Assembly: GCF_017599345.1 (NCBI RefSeq)
Contig: NZ_JAGFVL010000063.1
Coordinates: forward strand, 62,001 to 126,000
Direction of reading: 5' to 3'
DNA length: 64,000 bases
Origin: Gracilibacillus suaedae
GTDB taxonomy: Bacteria; Bacillota; Bacilli; Bacillales; Amphibacillaceae
Shown here: in pieces, positions 50,494 through 59,835 of the stretch
How the letters are laid out: each line of letters begins with the position of its first letter
Numbering within the stretch: the stretch's first letter is position 1
Position numbers and translations under genes: made by a program
Notes under the pieces: generated by a model
The model's database searches: none
Told to the model about the DNA's origin: nothing
Seen by the model: only the letters and a program-made list of their open reading frames with translations

Positions 50494-51558
50494 ATGCGAA
50501 TCGGTATTCGTGCTGATGCATCTAATCAAATTGGTACTGGTCATGTCATGCGTTGTTTAGTATTAGCAGAACAGTTAAGAACACATGGTGTAGAGATTAT
50601 TTTCTTTTGTTACCATTTCCCAGGAAATTTAATTAGCCATATTGAAGCGAAAGGGTTCCCAGTCCATGTTTTATCCCATTCTACGACGATCGACAATTTG
50701 CGAGCAAATTGGAGAAAGGATGCAGAAGAAACGATTGAGTTCATTCGACAAAATCCTTGTTTTGATTACTTTGTAGTAGATCATTATGATTTAGATTATC
50801 GATGGGAGGCTGCAGTAAAAGCATTTGTAGACCAATTGATGGTAATTGATGATCTAGCAAACCGTAGACATTACTGTGACAGTTTGCTAGATCAAAATCT
50901 GCTTCCAAACAAAGAGAAACGCTATCAACAATTGGTTCCACCAAATACGGATCTGCTGTTGGGTCCCCGATACCTTTTATTAAGAGAAGAATTTGTGATG
51001 ACGAAACTACATGAGAGGAAAAGAAGTACCATAGGTCGTATTCTTGTTTCTTTTGGTGGGAGTGATCCAACTAATGAAACGTATAAAGCATTAAAGGCTA
51101 TCACGCAGCTTCGTGATGAGCGTTGGCAGATAGATGCAGTTACGGGGACGTCCAACCAACAAATCAAAGAGCTACGGCATTTTGTCGAGCAGCATGAAAA
51201 TATTCAGTTATATGAACAAACCAATCGTATTGCAGAATTAATGACGGAAGCGGATATCGCAATTGGTGCAGGAGGAACAACAACGTGGGAAAGATGTTAT
51301 ATGCAATTACCTGCCATCACCCTTGAGGTAACGGATAATCAATCTAAAATATTACATCATTTGCATACCAAAGGGTTTGTGTATCATTTAGGTAAAAATA
51401 GAGAGGTAAAACCTGTAGACATAAAAGAAGCATTAAGGCGATTAAGCGATACACCTGAACTATTACAGCGAATGACAGACCGGCTAGCAAACTTCAGAGA
51501 AAATGTTGATCATTGTTCTGTTTCACGTTTTATGCTGAAGGAGGGAACTGATGACTGA
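50494..51558 (+). CDS. pseG: UDP-sugar hydrolase (PseG/SpsG type)
   Basis: 354 residues. RADASNQIGTGHVMRCLVLA at the N-terminus and a GT-B C-terminal part with ILVSFGGSDPTNET and AIGAGGTTTWERCYMQLPAI are diagnostic for PseG. It removes UDP from the 2,4-diacetamido sugar. Overlaps pseH by 8 bases. Confidence 0.87.
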   Translation: MRIGIRADASNQIGTGHVMRCLVLAEQLRTHGVEIIFFCYHFPGNLISHIEAKGFPVHVLSHSTTIDNLRANWRKDAEETIEFIRQNPCFDYFVVDHYDLDYRWEAAVKAFVDQLMVIDDLANRRHYCDSLLDQNLLPNKEKRYQQLVPPNTDLLLGPRYLLLREEFVMTKLHERKRSTIGRILVSFGGSDPTNETYKALKAITQLRDERWQIDAVTGTSNQQIKELRHFVEQHENIQLYEQTNRIAELMTEADIAIGAGGTTTWERCYMQLPAITLEVTDNQSKILHHLHTKGFVYHLGKNREVKPVDIKEALRRLSDTPELLQRMTDRLANFRENVDHCSVSRFMLKEGTDD

Positions 51559-52063
51559 TAGTTTTTTGAGAAAACTGGAAGTAAATGATCTGGAACAAGT
51601 GTTAGCTTGGCGAAATAGTAAACATATTAAACAGTATATGTATACTGGTAAAGAGATTACTTGGCAGGAACATGTAAAGTGGTATGAGAAAGTGTCCACT
51701 GATCCTCATTATGATGTTTTCATTTATGTCCAACATGACAAACCACTTGGACTTGTACAATTTTTTGATAAACAGAAGCAGCATCAGCGGTGTTACTGGG
51801 GGTTCTATATTGGAGAACTAGATGCACCAAAAGGTTCCGGAACAAAAATGGCTTCTTTAGCATTTGCTCACATTTTTGATCAGGGTATACGAAAAGTTTG
51901 TGCGGAAGTAATGGAAACTAATAAACCAAGCTTTCACTTTCATCAAAAGCTTGGTTTTAAAATAGAAGGTATCTTACGTAAACATGTTAACAAAGAAGGT
52001 CAATATTATGATGTGTGGGCACTAGGTTTGCTTAAGGAAGATTGGAAAGGGGGAACCCAATGA
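51551..52063 (+). CDS. pseH: Sugar N-acetyltransferase (PseH-like GNAT)
   Basis: 170 residues. RKLEVNDLEQVLAWRNSKHI, WGFYIGELDAPKGSGTKMAS and ETNKPSFHFHQKLGFKIEGI fit the PseH/RimJ-like GNAT group. It acetylates the 4-amino group before PseG acts. Overlaps pseI by 4 bases (ATGA). Confidence 0.83.
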   Translation: MTDSFLRKLEVNDLEQVLAWRNSKHIKQYMYTGKEITWQEHVKWYEKVSTDPHYDVFIYVQHDKPLGLVQFFDKQKQHQRCYWGFYIGELDAPKGSGTKMASLAFAHIFDQGIRKVCAEVMETNKPSFHFHQKLGFKIEGILRKHVNKEGQYYDVWALGLLKEDWKGGTQ

Positions 52064-53109
52064 AGGAAGTAACGATCCACAATCGAAAAATTGGTACAGA
52101 ATATGAGCCGTTTGTCATTGCAGAAATGTCAGGGAATCATAACCAATCGTTAGAACGTGCTTTGGAAATAGTAGAAGCAGCTGCGAATGCTGGGGCAGAT
52201 GCACTCAAGATTCAAACCTATACTGCTGACACGATGACACTAGAAGTCGAAAAAGGTGACTTTGTTATTTCAGATCCAAATAGTCCATGGAAAAACAAAT
52301 CATTATATCATTTATATCAGGAAGCTTATACTCCTTGGGAATGGCATCAGTCGATTTTTGACCGGTGCCAAGAGTTAGGGATGATCGCGTTCAGCTCACC
52401 GTTTGATGCAACAGCTGTAGACTTTTTAGAAAGCTTACATGTGCCTTGTTATAAAATTGCTTCTTTTGAATGTACGGATATTCCGTTGATTCGTAAAGTC
52501 GCCAGAACCAAAAAACCGATGATTATTTCAACTGGTATGTGTAACGTGGCAGAAATTGAAGAAACAGTTCAAGCAGCCAAAGAAGAAGGCTGTAAGGAGC
52601 TCATTTTACTAAAATGCACAAGTACGTATCCAGCAACCCCTGAAAATAGTCATATTAAAACAATTCCACATATGAAAGAATTATTTCAATGTCCAATCGG
52701 CTTATCAGATCACACGTTAGGAAGCGGTGTTGCTGTCGCAAGTGTAGCATTGGGGGCTTCGGTAATCGAAAAACATTTTACCCTTTCCCGACAGGACGGA
52801 GGAGTAGACGCACAATTTTCATTGGAACCAGAGGAATTTCACTTACTAGTCCAAGAAACAAAAAGAGCCTGGCAGGCAATGGGGAAAGTCCAATACGGAC
52901 CGACGAAAGCAGAGGATCAATCTAAAAAATATCGAAGGTCCATTTATGTTACGGAACATGTCAGGAAAGGGGAACCATTAACCCGTCATAATATTCGCAT
53001 TATTCGTCCCGGATTTGGATTAGCTCCAAAATACTATGAAATGTGTCTGGGTAAAACCGTAAATCAGTCTATTGAAAAAGGGACCCCATTATCATGGGAT
53101 TTTATCTAG
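52060..53109 (+). CDS. pseI: Pseudaminic acid synthase (PseI/SpsE type)
   Basis: 349 residues from the ATG at 52060 (RBS AAAGGGGG); an earlier in-frame start lacks an RBS. NeuB barrel motifs: FVIAEMSGNHNQSLERALEI, DALKIQTYTADTM, ISTGMCNVAEIEE, GLSDHTLGSGVAVASVALGA, and a C-terminal SAF domain (SIYVTEHVRKGEPLTRHNIR). It condenses the hexose with PEP to form the nonulosonic acid. Legionaminic acid is a possible alternative product. Confidence 0.87.
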   Translation: MKEVTIHNRKIGTEYEPFVIAEMSGNHNQSLERALEIVEAAANAGADALKIQTYTADTMTLEVEKGDFVISDPNSPWKNKSLYHLYQEAYTPWEWHQSIFDRCQELGMIAFSSPFDATAVDFLESLHVPCYKIASFECTDIPLIRKVARTKKPMIISTGMCNVAEIEETVQAAKEEGCKELILLKCTSTYPATPENSHIKTIPHMKELFQCPIGLSDHTLGSGVAVASVALGASVIEKHFTLSRQDGGVDAQFSLEPEEFHLLVQETKRAWQAMGKVQYGPTKAEDQSKKYRRSIYVTEHVRKGEPLTRHNIRIIRPGFGLAPKYYEMCLGKTVNQSIEKGTPLSWDFI

Positions 53110-53117
53110 CAGTTTTT

Positions 53118-53150
53118 ACAAGGCTGTCTAATTAAGTTTGGCAGCCTTGT
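53118..53150 (+). terminator. Hairpin after the pse operon
   Basis: ACAAGGCTG and CAGCCTTGT arms with a 15-base loop, followed by AAAATTATT rather than Ts. It may end the operon weakly or act for the convergent gene. Confidence 0.55.
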
Positions 53151-53215
53151 AAAATTATTGCGGTTTAACTTCTAATCACATATATTATTTGGAGTGATTT
53201 TGTGTGAACGAGTGC

Positions 53216-53986
53216 TTATTCGATTTGTTTTCGCTTCGCCCATTCATAAATGATAGCATTACATTCGTGGAAATATTTGGTTGGCACTTGATGCTTAGAA
53301 CGATGAACATAGGCAACTTCAACATCTTTTAACCTTCTGCGAAAGATGTTTTGATAGGAATGTACGTAATGATCGTTCGCACCATAGATAATTAATAGTG
53401 GTACATTAATATTATGTAGTTGCTGCTCATTGTCATAATCCAAGCCTAATTGATATTGTTGTTGCAACATATCAGCGTTTGTTTTCTTTATTTCCAGTTC
53501 TATTTCTTTTGCTGCTTTTTTATCTGAAAAATGATTGAAAGCAAGTGCTTTTGCTAGTAATGGAATCCAATTGTTTCTAGCAACTGTTATGCCTATTTTA
53601 TATTCCGTACGAAGCATTAAGCTTTTCGGTGAATGGTAAGCTCCAATCATAATAAGTGCTAATGTATGCTCTGGATAAGCTATAGCGAATTGTTGTGCAA
53701 TTAAGCCACCGTTAGAATAACCACAAACAATGGCTTTAGAGATTTTATTTTCATCTAACACACTTTTCACGTCATCTACAAACTGAGAAAAAGTTAATTT
53801 TGTCTCTGAATAGCCACTACGGCAATCCCCTCTGTTATCAAAAGTAATAACGGTAAAGCTATGTTGAAGCAATGTTTGATAACGGAATGTTAAGTGGCCC
53901 ATTCCTGGCGGAGCGATAAATATGACTGCTGTTCCACTACCGACTTTTTGATAATAAATTGCAGGATGATTCGTTGTATAAGGCAT
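53216..53986 (-). CDS. Alpha/beta hydrolase
   Basis: 256 residues. Oxyanion region VIFIAPPGMGHL, nucleophile elbow GYSNGG (Ser near residue 95), acid in LLIIYGANDHYV, and His in HRSKHQVP. A generic esterase/lipase-fold enzyme; substrate unknown. Confidence 0.85.
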   Translation of the reverse strand: MPYTTNHPAIYYQKVGSGTAVIFIAPPGMGHLTFRYQTLLQHSFTVITFDNRGDCRSGYSETKLTFSQFVDDVKSVLDENKISKAIVCGYSNGGLIAQQFAIAYPEHTLALIMIGAYHSPKSLMLRTEYKIGITVARNNWIPLLAKALAFNHFSDKKAAKEIELEIKKTNADMLQQQYQLGLDYDNEQQLHNINVPLLIIYGANDHYVHSYQNIFRRRLKDVEVAYVHRSKHQVPTKYFHECNAIIYEWAKRKQIE

Positions 53987-54019
53987 AATACCATCTCCGA
54001 ATTAAAAGTATAGGAGGTA

Positions 54020-54220
54020 ATGATGATGAGTATGTTTCTAATAGTTGGAGTTTTAGCAATTATTCTTTTTTTATTCTTTCGAAAACCAATTGTCGAAAAA
54101 TTAGAATCTTTCGGAACGTTACAGTTCGACAGTGAAAAACATAAATGGTTAAACAGCACGTGTTTAATCGTGATTGGTACAGGTAATAATCGCTCCTATC
54201 AAAGGTTAACAACAAGGTAA
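54020..54220 (+). CDS. 66-residue membrane-anchored fragment, possibly truncated
   Basis: RBS TAGGAGGTAATG. One TM helix (SMFLIVGVLAIILFLFF), then a short tail (LESFGTLQFDSEKHKWLNST) that ends abruptly. It may be the start of a longer gene lost by rearrangement. The following 618 bases hold repeats and hairpins but no gene. Confidence 0.4.
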   Translation: MMMSMFLIVGVLAIILFLFFRKPIVEKLESFGTLQFDSEKHKWLNSTCLIVIGTGNNRSYQRLTTR

Positions 54221-54334
54221 TTGGGGTATGGTTCGGAGGGGATGGAATTAATCTTTGCAAACAATAGATAAGGCAAGATACCATGCTTGTAACATCCAAC
54301 ATATGCGTGTGATAGGCAATAATGTTAGTAGAGC

Positions 54335-54511
54335 GGACATTTAGTACGTTATTTTGTGAGATAATACCCATTTTTCGTTGGTGACGGACATTTAATCCTT
54401 TATTTAGTTATTTTTGGTTAAAATGAGTGTTATTTCCGATGAATAGCGGAATAGATGTCCTCGGGGGATTTAAAAACGGCACTTTTGATACAAATAGCGG
54501 AACGAATGTCC
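54335..54511. repeat. Four copies of an AATAGCGGAAC-ATGTCC repeat, two inverted
   Basis: Direct copies at 54442-54460 and 54493-54511 (AATAGCGGAACGAATGTCC). Inverted, more degenerate copies lie at 54335-54354 and 54386-54405 (GGACATTTAGTACGTTATTT). Together they form two tails facing each other. Confidence 0.6.
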
Positions 54512-54596
54512 ACCCTATGCTAGGTTTGATGAATCGTACAAAGTACTCATTCCATTCAACCCTTCGCAGTATATACTTTAAGCATATTATTTCGAA

Positions 54597-54627
54597 AGCG
54601 TTTAGTCTTGGCTAGACGCTTTTTTGT
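54597..54627 (+). terminator. Intrinsic terminator
   Basis: AAGCGTTTAG pairs with CTAGACGCTT across a short loop, then TTTTTTG. No clear gene precedes it, so it may be left from a lost gene. Confidence 0.7.
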
Positions 54628-54691
54628 CAACCTTAGAAGATTCCGTATAACATTTAATCGAGAAAAAATGTTATAGTAAACATATGTATTT

Positions 54692-54767
54692 TTATCACGG
54701 TGCTAATCGTCTGTTACCACACATGTCACTAAGTGGGGGATAACAGACGCTAACACCTTGATAAGTT
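54692..54767 (+). promoter_or_regulatory. Long imperfect hairpin upstream of the MarR gene
   Basis: CGTCTGTTA (54708-54716) pairs perfectly with TAACAGACG (54741-54749). The stem extends outward with TATCACGGTG against CACCTTGATA, about 28 paired positions in all. It lies about 70 bases before the ysmB start and may be a leader attenuator or an operator. Confidence 0.5.
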
Positions 54768-54838
54768 TCACTAATGATCATTGAGGGTCAAATCTCACTG
54801 CTCATAGTCTCACTTTATGTACGAAGGGGCGTTTTGAT

Positions 54839-55294
54839 TTGGGTAAAGAAGCAGAGCAAATTGCAGATATTGAAAGAGAATTAAGATTTTTATCAGGGAT
54901 CATCAAGCAAAAAGGTCGTGAAATATTAAATAATTATCCAATTACAACCCCACAATTCATTGCCTTACAATTTTTATTAGAGCAAGGTGATTTAACATTA
55001 GGTGAATTATCCAAAAAAATTAACCTCGCTTTTAGTACCACAACAGATTTAGTTGACCGTATGGAAAAGAACGATATAGTGGAACGAGTGAAAGATACTA
55101 AGGACCGGCGAGTGGTTCGTATCCACCTATTAGAAAAAGGAAGAAAAATTATCCAGGAAGTAATTGAAAAACGACAGAAATATTTAGGTGAGGTTTTAAC
55201 GAATGTTAAAGCAGAGGATATGGAACAGTTGTCAAGACTATTACATCTCCTTCACCAGGAAATGAGACAACAAACAGAAAATGCAAAATTGTAA
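54839..55294 (+). CDS. ysmB: MarR-family regulator (YsmB-like)
   Basis: 151 residues, TTG start behind GAAGGGGCG. Winged-helix motifs TTPQFIALQFLLEQGDLTLG, ELSKKINLAFSTTTDLVDRM and a wing with KDTKDRRVVRIHLLEKG. In B. subtilis ysmB lies between gerE and racE; here it still precedes racE but is about 23 kb from gerE. Ligand unknown. Confidence 0.85.
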   Translation: MGKEAEQIADIERELRFLSGIIKQKGREILNNYPITTPQFIALQFLLEQGDLTLGELSKKINLAFSTTTDLVDRMEKNDIVERVKDTKDRRVVRIHLLEKGRKIIQEVIEKRQKYLGEVLTNVKAEDMEQLSRLLHLLHQEMRQQTENAKL

Positions 55295-55307
55295 AGAGGC
55301 GATGATA

Positions 55308-56141
55308 GTGAAGCAACCGATTGGAGTTATTGACTCAGGCGTTGGCGGACTAACAGTGGCAAGTGAATTAATCCGTCAATTACCGAAAGAATCGATTATT
55401 TACTTGGGTGATACGAAAAGGTGTCCATATGGACCGCGCCCGAAGGAAGAAGTGATCCAGTATACTTGGGAAATGGTCCACTTTTTATTAGAAAGAGATA
55501 TTAAAATGTTAGTTATTGCTTGTAACACAGCAACGGCATTTACGTTAGAGCAGTTAAGAGAGGAACTGTCGATTCCGGTAGTAGGAGTGATTCAACCAGG
55601 TGCACGTGCTGCTATTACAAATTCCCGCACGGATGAAATAGGTGTGATAGGGACAGAGGGAACGATTACAAGTAGAGCATATGTCGATACATTAAGGCAA
55701 ATAAATAGGGAAATTGAAGTTCACGATTTAGCTTGCCCACGATTTGTTCCCTTAGTGGAAAAAGGAATGGTACAGGGAGAAGAAGCATGTCAAGTGGTGC
55801 AAGAAACGTTACAACCATTGAAAAAATTTTCTAATATGGATACACTTATATTGGGGTGTACGCATTACCCAATGATTAAAGCATTGATTCAAGAGGAGAT
55901 AGGATCAACCGTTACTGTGATATCGTCAGGGGAAGAAACCGCACGGGAAGTCAGTACCATTTTAGAATACCAAAATAAGCTTTATCAAGGTGAACAGCCA
56001 CCACAACATTATTTCTACACTACTGGTGATGTCGGTGTTTTTCATGAAATCGCATCACGGTGGTTAAATCAGAAAATAGATGCAGTCGATAAGATTGAAT
56101 TAAATACAGTTAAAAGTCTGGGAAAAGGTGCTATCTACTAG
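55308..56141 (+). CDS. racE: Glutamate racemase
   Basis: 277 residues from the GTG at 55308, eight bases after AAAGAGG; earlier in-frame ATGs are too close to that RBS or precede it. Catalytic cysteine segments VIACNTATAFT and LILGCTHYPMI, and the N-terminal IGVIDSGVGGLTVASEL. It makes D-glutamate for peptidoglycan. Slight spacing from ysmB suggests co-transcription. Confidence 0.95.
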   Translation: MKQPIGVIDSGVGGLTVASELIRQLPKESIIYLGDTKRCPYGPRPKEEVIQYTWEMVHFLLERDIKMLVIACNTATAFTLEQLREELSIPVVGVIQPGARAAITNSRTDEIGVIGTEGTITSRAYVDTLRQINREIEVHDLACPRFVPLVEKGMVQGEEACQVVQETLQPLKKFSNMDTLILGCTHYPMIKALIQEEIGSTVTVISSGEETAREVSTILEYQNKLYQGEQPPQHYFYTTGDVGVFHEIASRWLNQKIDAVDKIELNTVKSLGKGAIY

Positions 56142-56184
56142 CGATATTAAATGGTAACGTGTAAAAAATGTTCGCAAAATGCAG

Positions 56185-56236
56185 AAATAAACAGATAGAA
56201 AAGCCAATAACTTGGCATTCTATCTGTTTATTTTTG
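56185..56236 (+). terminator. Strong terminator after racE
   Basis: A long stem of AAATAAACAGATAGAA and TTCTATCTGTTTATTT, extended by AAGCCAA/TTGGCAT pairing, followed by TTGTC. The remainder of 56142-56481 has no gene I can support. Confidence 0.88.
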
Positions 56237-56481
56237 TCTATTTGAATCTCCATTCAACGAAGATTCTATACTACCAGAACAAAAGGGGAGTGGCAGCCGT
56301 ACAGTTGATAATGGTCACTAAAACAATAGCAAATCCACACTTAGTATTTAGTGAAAATAACTGGATGCGGGAGTTGTCCAGATTTTCTTATAATAATTGA
56401 TTTTTAGATTATTTTGGTTGGTCTATTTTAATAATAAGCTCGTATACATAGTAGTACAAACCATCGTAGGAGGTATCGGTT

Positions 56482-57636
56482 ATGAAAATCGATTTAGCTA
56501 AAAAGTATGCAGGGGTTGTATTATTATGTTTGCTTTTGTTAGTGGGTTGTGGTGTTTTTGAAGGAGAACAGACATTAGATCAAATAGATGCACCACCCGA
56601 AGATGCAGAATTAACAGATGACTTGGAAAACATGCCAGAAGGTGCAGATGATTCAGAAGCAAATCCAGAAGAGAGCGAAGGTGAAGCAGAAGGTGAAGGA
56701 GAAGATCCAGTGGAAGAAGGAGAGGCAGAAGGAGAAGATTCAGCGACGGCTACAGAATCAGTTACAAGAGTTTTATACTTGTTAGATCAAAATGGTTTAG
56801 TCGTGCCTCAAGAAGTACAAGTGCCAGCTCCAGAATCTAAAGAAGTGGCGAAGCAAGTATTAGAATATCTGGTACAGGATGGACCTGTCACGTCTCTATT
56901 ACCTAGTGGATTTCAGGCAGTTTTACCTGCAGGAACTGAAATTATTGACTTGAATTTAGAAGCTGATGGAACATTAGTGGTAAATGTTTCGGAAGAATTT
57001 ACAACATATGAGGCAGAGAATGAACAAAAAATTCTAGAAGCCATGACACATACATTAACACAGTTTGAAAATGTAAATAGTGTTAAGTTATGGATCGAAG
57101 GAGAAGCACAAGATTCCATGCCAGTAAATGGTACACCATTAACGGAAGGGTATTCTCGAGCTAACGGAATTAACATTCAACAAACTGACGGAGTTGATTT
57201 AATGGAAAGTAAGGCGACTACGCTTTACTTTCCAATGCAAGGTGATGAAATGGTCTACTTTGTTCCTATTACACAACATGTTCCAATGAATGAAGAGACC
57301 CCATATCAATCTATTGTACAAGCTTTAATGGATGGCCCTTCATTTGATTTACCATTACAGCATTTTGTTAATACGGGCTCACAACTTGCGTCAGAACCTG
57401 TTTTTGAAGATGGGGTCCTTTCATTAAATTTTAATGAAAATATATTAGCAAATAGTGCGAAAAGCGTGATCGCCGATGAGGTGATGCAATCGATTGTACT
57501 CACATTAACTGAACAAGAAGACATCGAGGCTGTTGAGGTTTCTGTTGAAAATCATCAAGAAGTGATAAGTGAAAGTGGACAACCATATTCAGAACCAGTA
57601 TCAAGAGATATGGTTACGCCAACTGAAAGTATTTAA
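56482..57636 (+). CDS. gerM: Spore germination lipoprotein GerM
   Basis: 384 residues. Lipobox LLVGC with Cys23, then a 70-residue linker very rich in Glu, Asp and Gly. Two GerMN domains follow (about 95-215 and 235-365), each with the EVAKQVLEYLVQDGP or PYQSIVQALMDGPS pattern. GerM is needed for sporulation and germination and links the engulfment complex. The acidic linker is longer than I would expect. Order racE-gerM-rph is conserved. Confidence 0.93.
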   Translation: MKIDLAKKYAGVVLLCLLLLVGCGVFEGEQTLDQIDAPPEDAELTDDLENMPEGADDSEANPEESEGEAEGEGEDPVEEGEAEGEDSATATESVTRVLYLLDQNGLVVPQEVQVPAPESKEVAKQVLEYLVQDGPVTSLLPSGFQAVLPAGTEIIDLNLEADGTLVVNVSEEFTTYEAENEQKILEAMTHTLTQFENVNSVKLWIEGEAQDSMPVNGTPLTEGYSRANGINIQQTDGVDLMESKATTLYFPMQGDEMVYFVPITQHVPMNEETPYQSIVQALMDGPSFDLPLQHFVNTGSQLASEPVFEDGVLSLNFNENILANSAKSVIADEVMQSIVLTLTEQEDIEAVEVSVENHQEVISESGQPYSEPVSRDMVTPTESI

Positions 57637-57681
57637 TCCATTCATTGAATCTACTTGTTTTATTATTCATTATTAAAAACT

Positions 57682-57724
57682 CGGCACCCGTTTCATTTTG
57701 ATTGGAGCGGGTGCTATCTTTTTA
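57682..57724 (+). terminator. Terminator after gerM
   Basis: GCACCCG and CGGGTGC arms around a 17-base loop, then ATCTTTTT. Confidence 0.75.
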
Positions 57725-57803
57725 GCTAAATTTCTTATGTATGAAAAACCCATGTACTGAGAAAATATGTTAAGATAGAACAGTATTGTAAGGAGGAAAT
57801 AGA

Positions 57804-58547
57804 ATGCGTGAAACAGGGAGAGACATAGATCAATTAAGATCAATTGATATTCAAACTAATTTTACTAAACATGCCGAAGGGTCCGTTTTAATTACTGTTG
57901 GTGATACGAAAGTGATATGTAATGCCAGTGTGGAGGATCGAGTTCCGCCATTTATGAGAGGATCAGGAAAAGGCTGGATTACGGCTGAGTATGCGATGTT
58001 ACCTCGAGCAACAGAAACGAGAAACATCCGAGAGTCATCAAAAGGTAAAGTCTCCGGACGAACCATGGAAATTCAACGTTTAATCGGACGATCACTACGT
58101 GCGGTTGTAAACTTAGATGCTATCGGAGAACGTACGATTTGGGTTGATTGTGACGTGATTCAGGCAGATGGCGGTACACGAACTGCATCGATTACTGGAG
58201 CATTTGTCGCGGTTGTACATGCATTAGGAAAATTATTAGAAGAAGAAAAAATTAAATCATTACCAATAACAGATTATCTTGCAGCTATCTCTGTCGGGGT
58301 ACTACCAGAGGGAACAGAAATTTTAGATCTAGAATATTCTGAGGATGCCCAAGCACATGTCGATATGAATGTGGTGATGACTGGTAAAGGTGAATTTGTG
58401 GAACTCCAAGGTACGGGAGAAGAAGCAACATTTACAAGTACACAACTAACGAAAATGTTAGCTCTTGCTGAAAAAGGTTTAAAAGAGATTTTTAAAATTC
58501 AAGCAGAGGCAATCAAACCTTATCAAGATAACACAGAACAATCCTAG
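57804..58547 (+). CDS. rph: Ribonuclease PH
   Basis: 247 residues, [50 protein letters not shown] and [20 protein letters not shown] are the phosphate-binding and catalytic segments of this phosphorolytic 3' exoribonuclease, which trims tRNA 3' ends. It lies 14 bases before the rdgB start. Confidence 0.97.
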   Translation: MRETGRDIDQLRSIDIQTNFTKHAEGSVLITVGDTKVICNASVEDRVPPFMRGSGKGWITAEYAMLPRATETRNIRESSKGKVSGRTMEIQRLIGRSLRAVVNLDAIGERTIWVDCDVIQADGGTRTASITGAFVAVVHALGKLLEEEKIKSLPITDYLAAISVGVLPEGTEILDLEYSEDAQAHVDMNVVMTGKGEFVELQGTGEEATFTSTQLTKMLALAEKGLKEIFKIQAEAIKPYQDNTEQS

Positions 58548-58561
58548 GGGAGCTTTTTCAT

Positions 58562-59155
58562 ATGAAAGAATTAATAATCGCAACAAAAAACGAAGGAAAA
58601 ATGAAAGATTTTAAAAGCTTATTTGACCTGTTAGAAATAGAAGTATCTTCTTTATTAGATTTGTCAGAGCCAATTGATGATATTGAAGAAACAGGTACAA
58701 CCTTTGAAGAAAATGCGGCAATAAAAGCAGAAGCGATTTGTGAAAAATTCAATATACCGGTCATTGCAGATGACTCAGGAATAGAGATTGATGCACTTCA
58801 AGGTGCACCAGGTGTATATTCAGCCAGATATGCTGGTGAGGAGAAAGATGATAAAGCCAATCTGGAAAAAGTACTAACTGAAATGGAAAATGTACCACAA
58901 GCTGAACGTACAGGTCGTTTTGTGTGTGTATTAGCTATAGCCCAACCAGGAAAGCAAACGGTATTTAAACGTGGAGAATGTGAAGGAACGATTGGTTACC
59001 AAGCAATTGGTAAGAAAGGTTTTGGATATGATCCGATCTTTTACCCTACTGGCAGCTCTAAAACAATGGCAGAAATGACTCCAGAAGAAAAAAATCAAAT
59101 TAGTCACCGCAAAAAAGCGTTAGATAAAATGGAAAACTGGGTAAAGCAGTTGTAA
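58562..59155 (+). CDS. rdgB: XTP/dITP diphosphatase (RdgB/YsnA)
   Basis: 197 residues. IATKNEGKMKDF, ETGTTFEENAAIKAEA and IADDSGIEIDALQGAPGVYS are hallmark motifs, and GKKGFGYDPIFYP closes the active site. It removes deaminated purine nucleotides from the pool. Co-transcribed with rph. Confidence 0.95.
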   Translation: MKELIIATKNEGKMKDFKSLFDLLEIEVSSLLDLSEPIDDIEETGTTFEENAAIKAEAICEKFNIPVIADDSGIEIDALQGAPGVYSARYAGEEKDDKANLEKVLTEMENVPQAERTGRFVCVLAIAQPGKQTVFKRGECEGTIGYQAIGKKGFGYDPIFYPTGSSKTMAEMTPEEKNQISHRKKALDKMENWVKQL

Positions 59156-59168
59156 AAGGGGTGGAGAC

Positions 59169-59690
59169 ATGCCAAAAATTTTAATACTTAGTGATAGTCA
59201 CGGTTGGACAAGTGAAGTTTCTGAAATAAAAGCTCGGCATCAACATGAAGTCGATGCGATGGTCCACTGTGGTGACTCTGAATTAGAAGCAGACAGCGAA
59301 GAACTTGCAGATTTCCAAGTAGTTCAAGGAAACATGGATATGGATTTCCGTTTGCCAGAAGAAATTAATTTTCAAATAGGGAAATTACATTTTTTTGTTA
59401 CACATGGTCACTTATTTCAAATTAAATCAACGTTAATGCCAGCATCCTATCGTGCAGAAGAGTTAGGCGCCAATGTTATTTGTTTTGGTCACTCACATGT
59501 CGCTGGTGCTGAAAAAGTAAAGGATCAATTATTCATTAATCCAGGAAGTATTCGCCAACCGCGAAGTGCACACCCTGGATCATATGCAATCCTGACAGCA
59601 GATGAACAATTAGAAAATATTGATATCCGTTTTTACACAAAGGATCAGCAGGAGATTTCCAGTCTTGCCTATCAAACTTCATTAACATAA
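59169..59690 (+). CDS. ysnB: YfcE/YsnB-type metallophosphoesterase
   Basis: 173 residues, RBS AAAGGGGTGG. Metal-binding motifs ILSDSHGWT, VHCGDSE, GNMD, THGH and CFGHSHVAG. A small cytosolic phosphodiesterase with unknown natural substrate, last gene of the rph-rdgB-ysnB operon. Confidence 0.93.
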   Translation: MPKILILSDSHGWTSEVSEIKARHQHEVDAMVHCGDSELEADSEELADFQVVQGNMDMDFRLPEEINFQIGKLHFFVTHGHLFQIKSTLMPASYRAEELGANVICFGHSHVAGAEKVKDQLFINPGSIRQPRSAHPGSYAILTADEQLENIDIRFYTKDQQEISSLAYQTSLT

Positions 59691-59692
59691 AT

Positions 59693-59727
59693 AACAAGCC
59701 AGCAGATATTAATTCTGCTGGCTTGTT
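59693..59727 (+). terminator. Terminator after ysnB
   Basis: AACAAGCCAGCAGA and TCTGCTGGCTTGTT arms, perfect 14 bp, 7-base loop. Confidence 0.88.
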
Positions 59728-59760
59728 ACGAGTATGTAATAATAAATTTATAATTTTATG

Positions 59761-59789
59761 TTGACAATCATAGCTTAAGTTTATATAAT
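59761..59789 (+). promoter_or_regulatory. Strong sigma-A promoter of the tRNA unit
   Basis: TTGACA, 17 bases, TATAAT, a perfect consensus. The transcript would begin near 59796, run through a tRNA-Gly 5' half and then both intact tRNAs. Confidence 0.88.
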
Positions 59790-59835
59790 GGTACTTGTCC
59801 GTTAACGAGATACATAATAAAAATACATAGAAATC

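Noticed and set aside
56212-56400. 62-codon frame after racE
   Set aside because: It starts inside the terminator hairpin, lacks an RBS and has no recognisable features.
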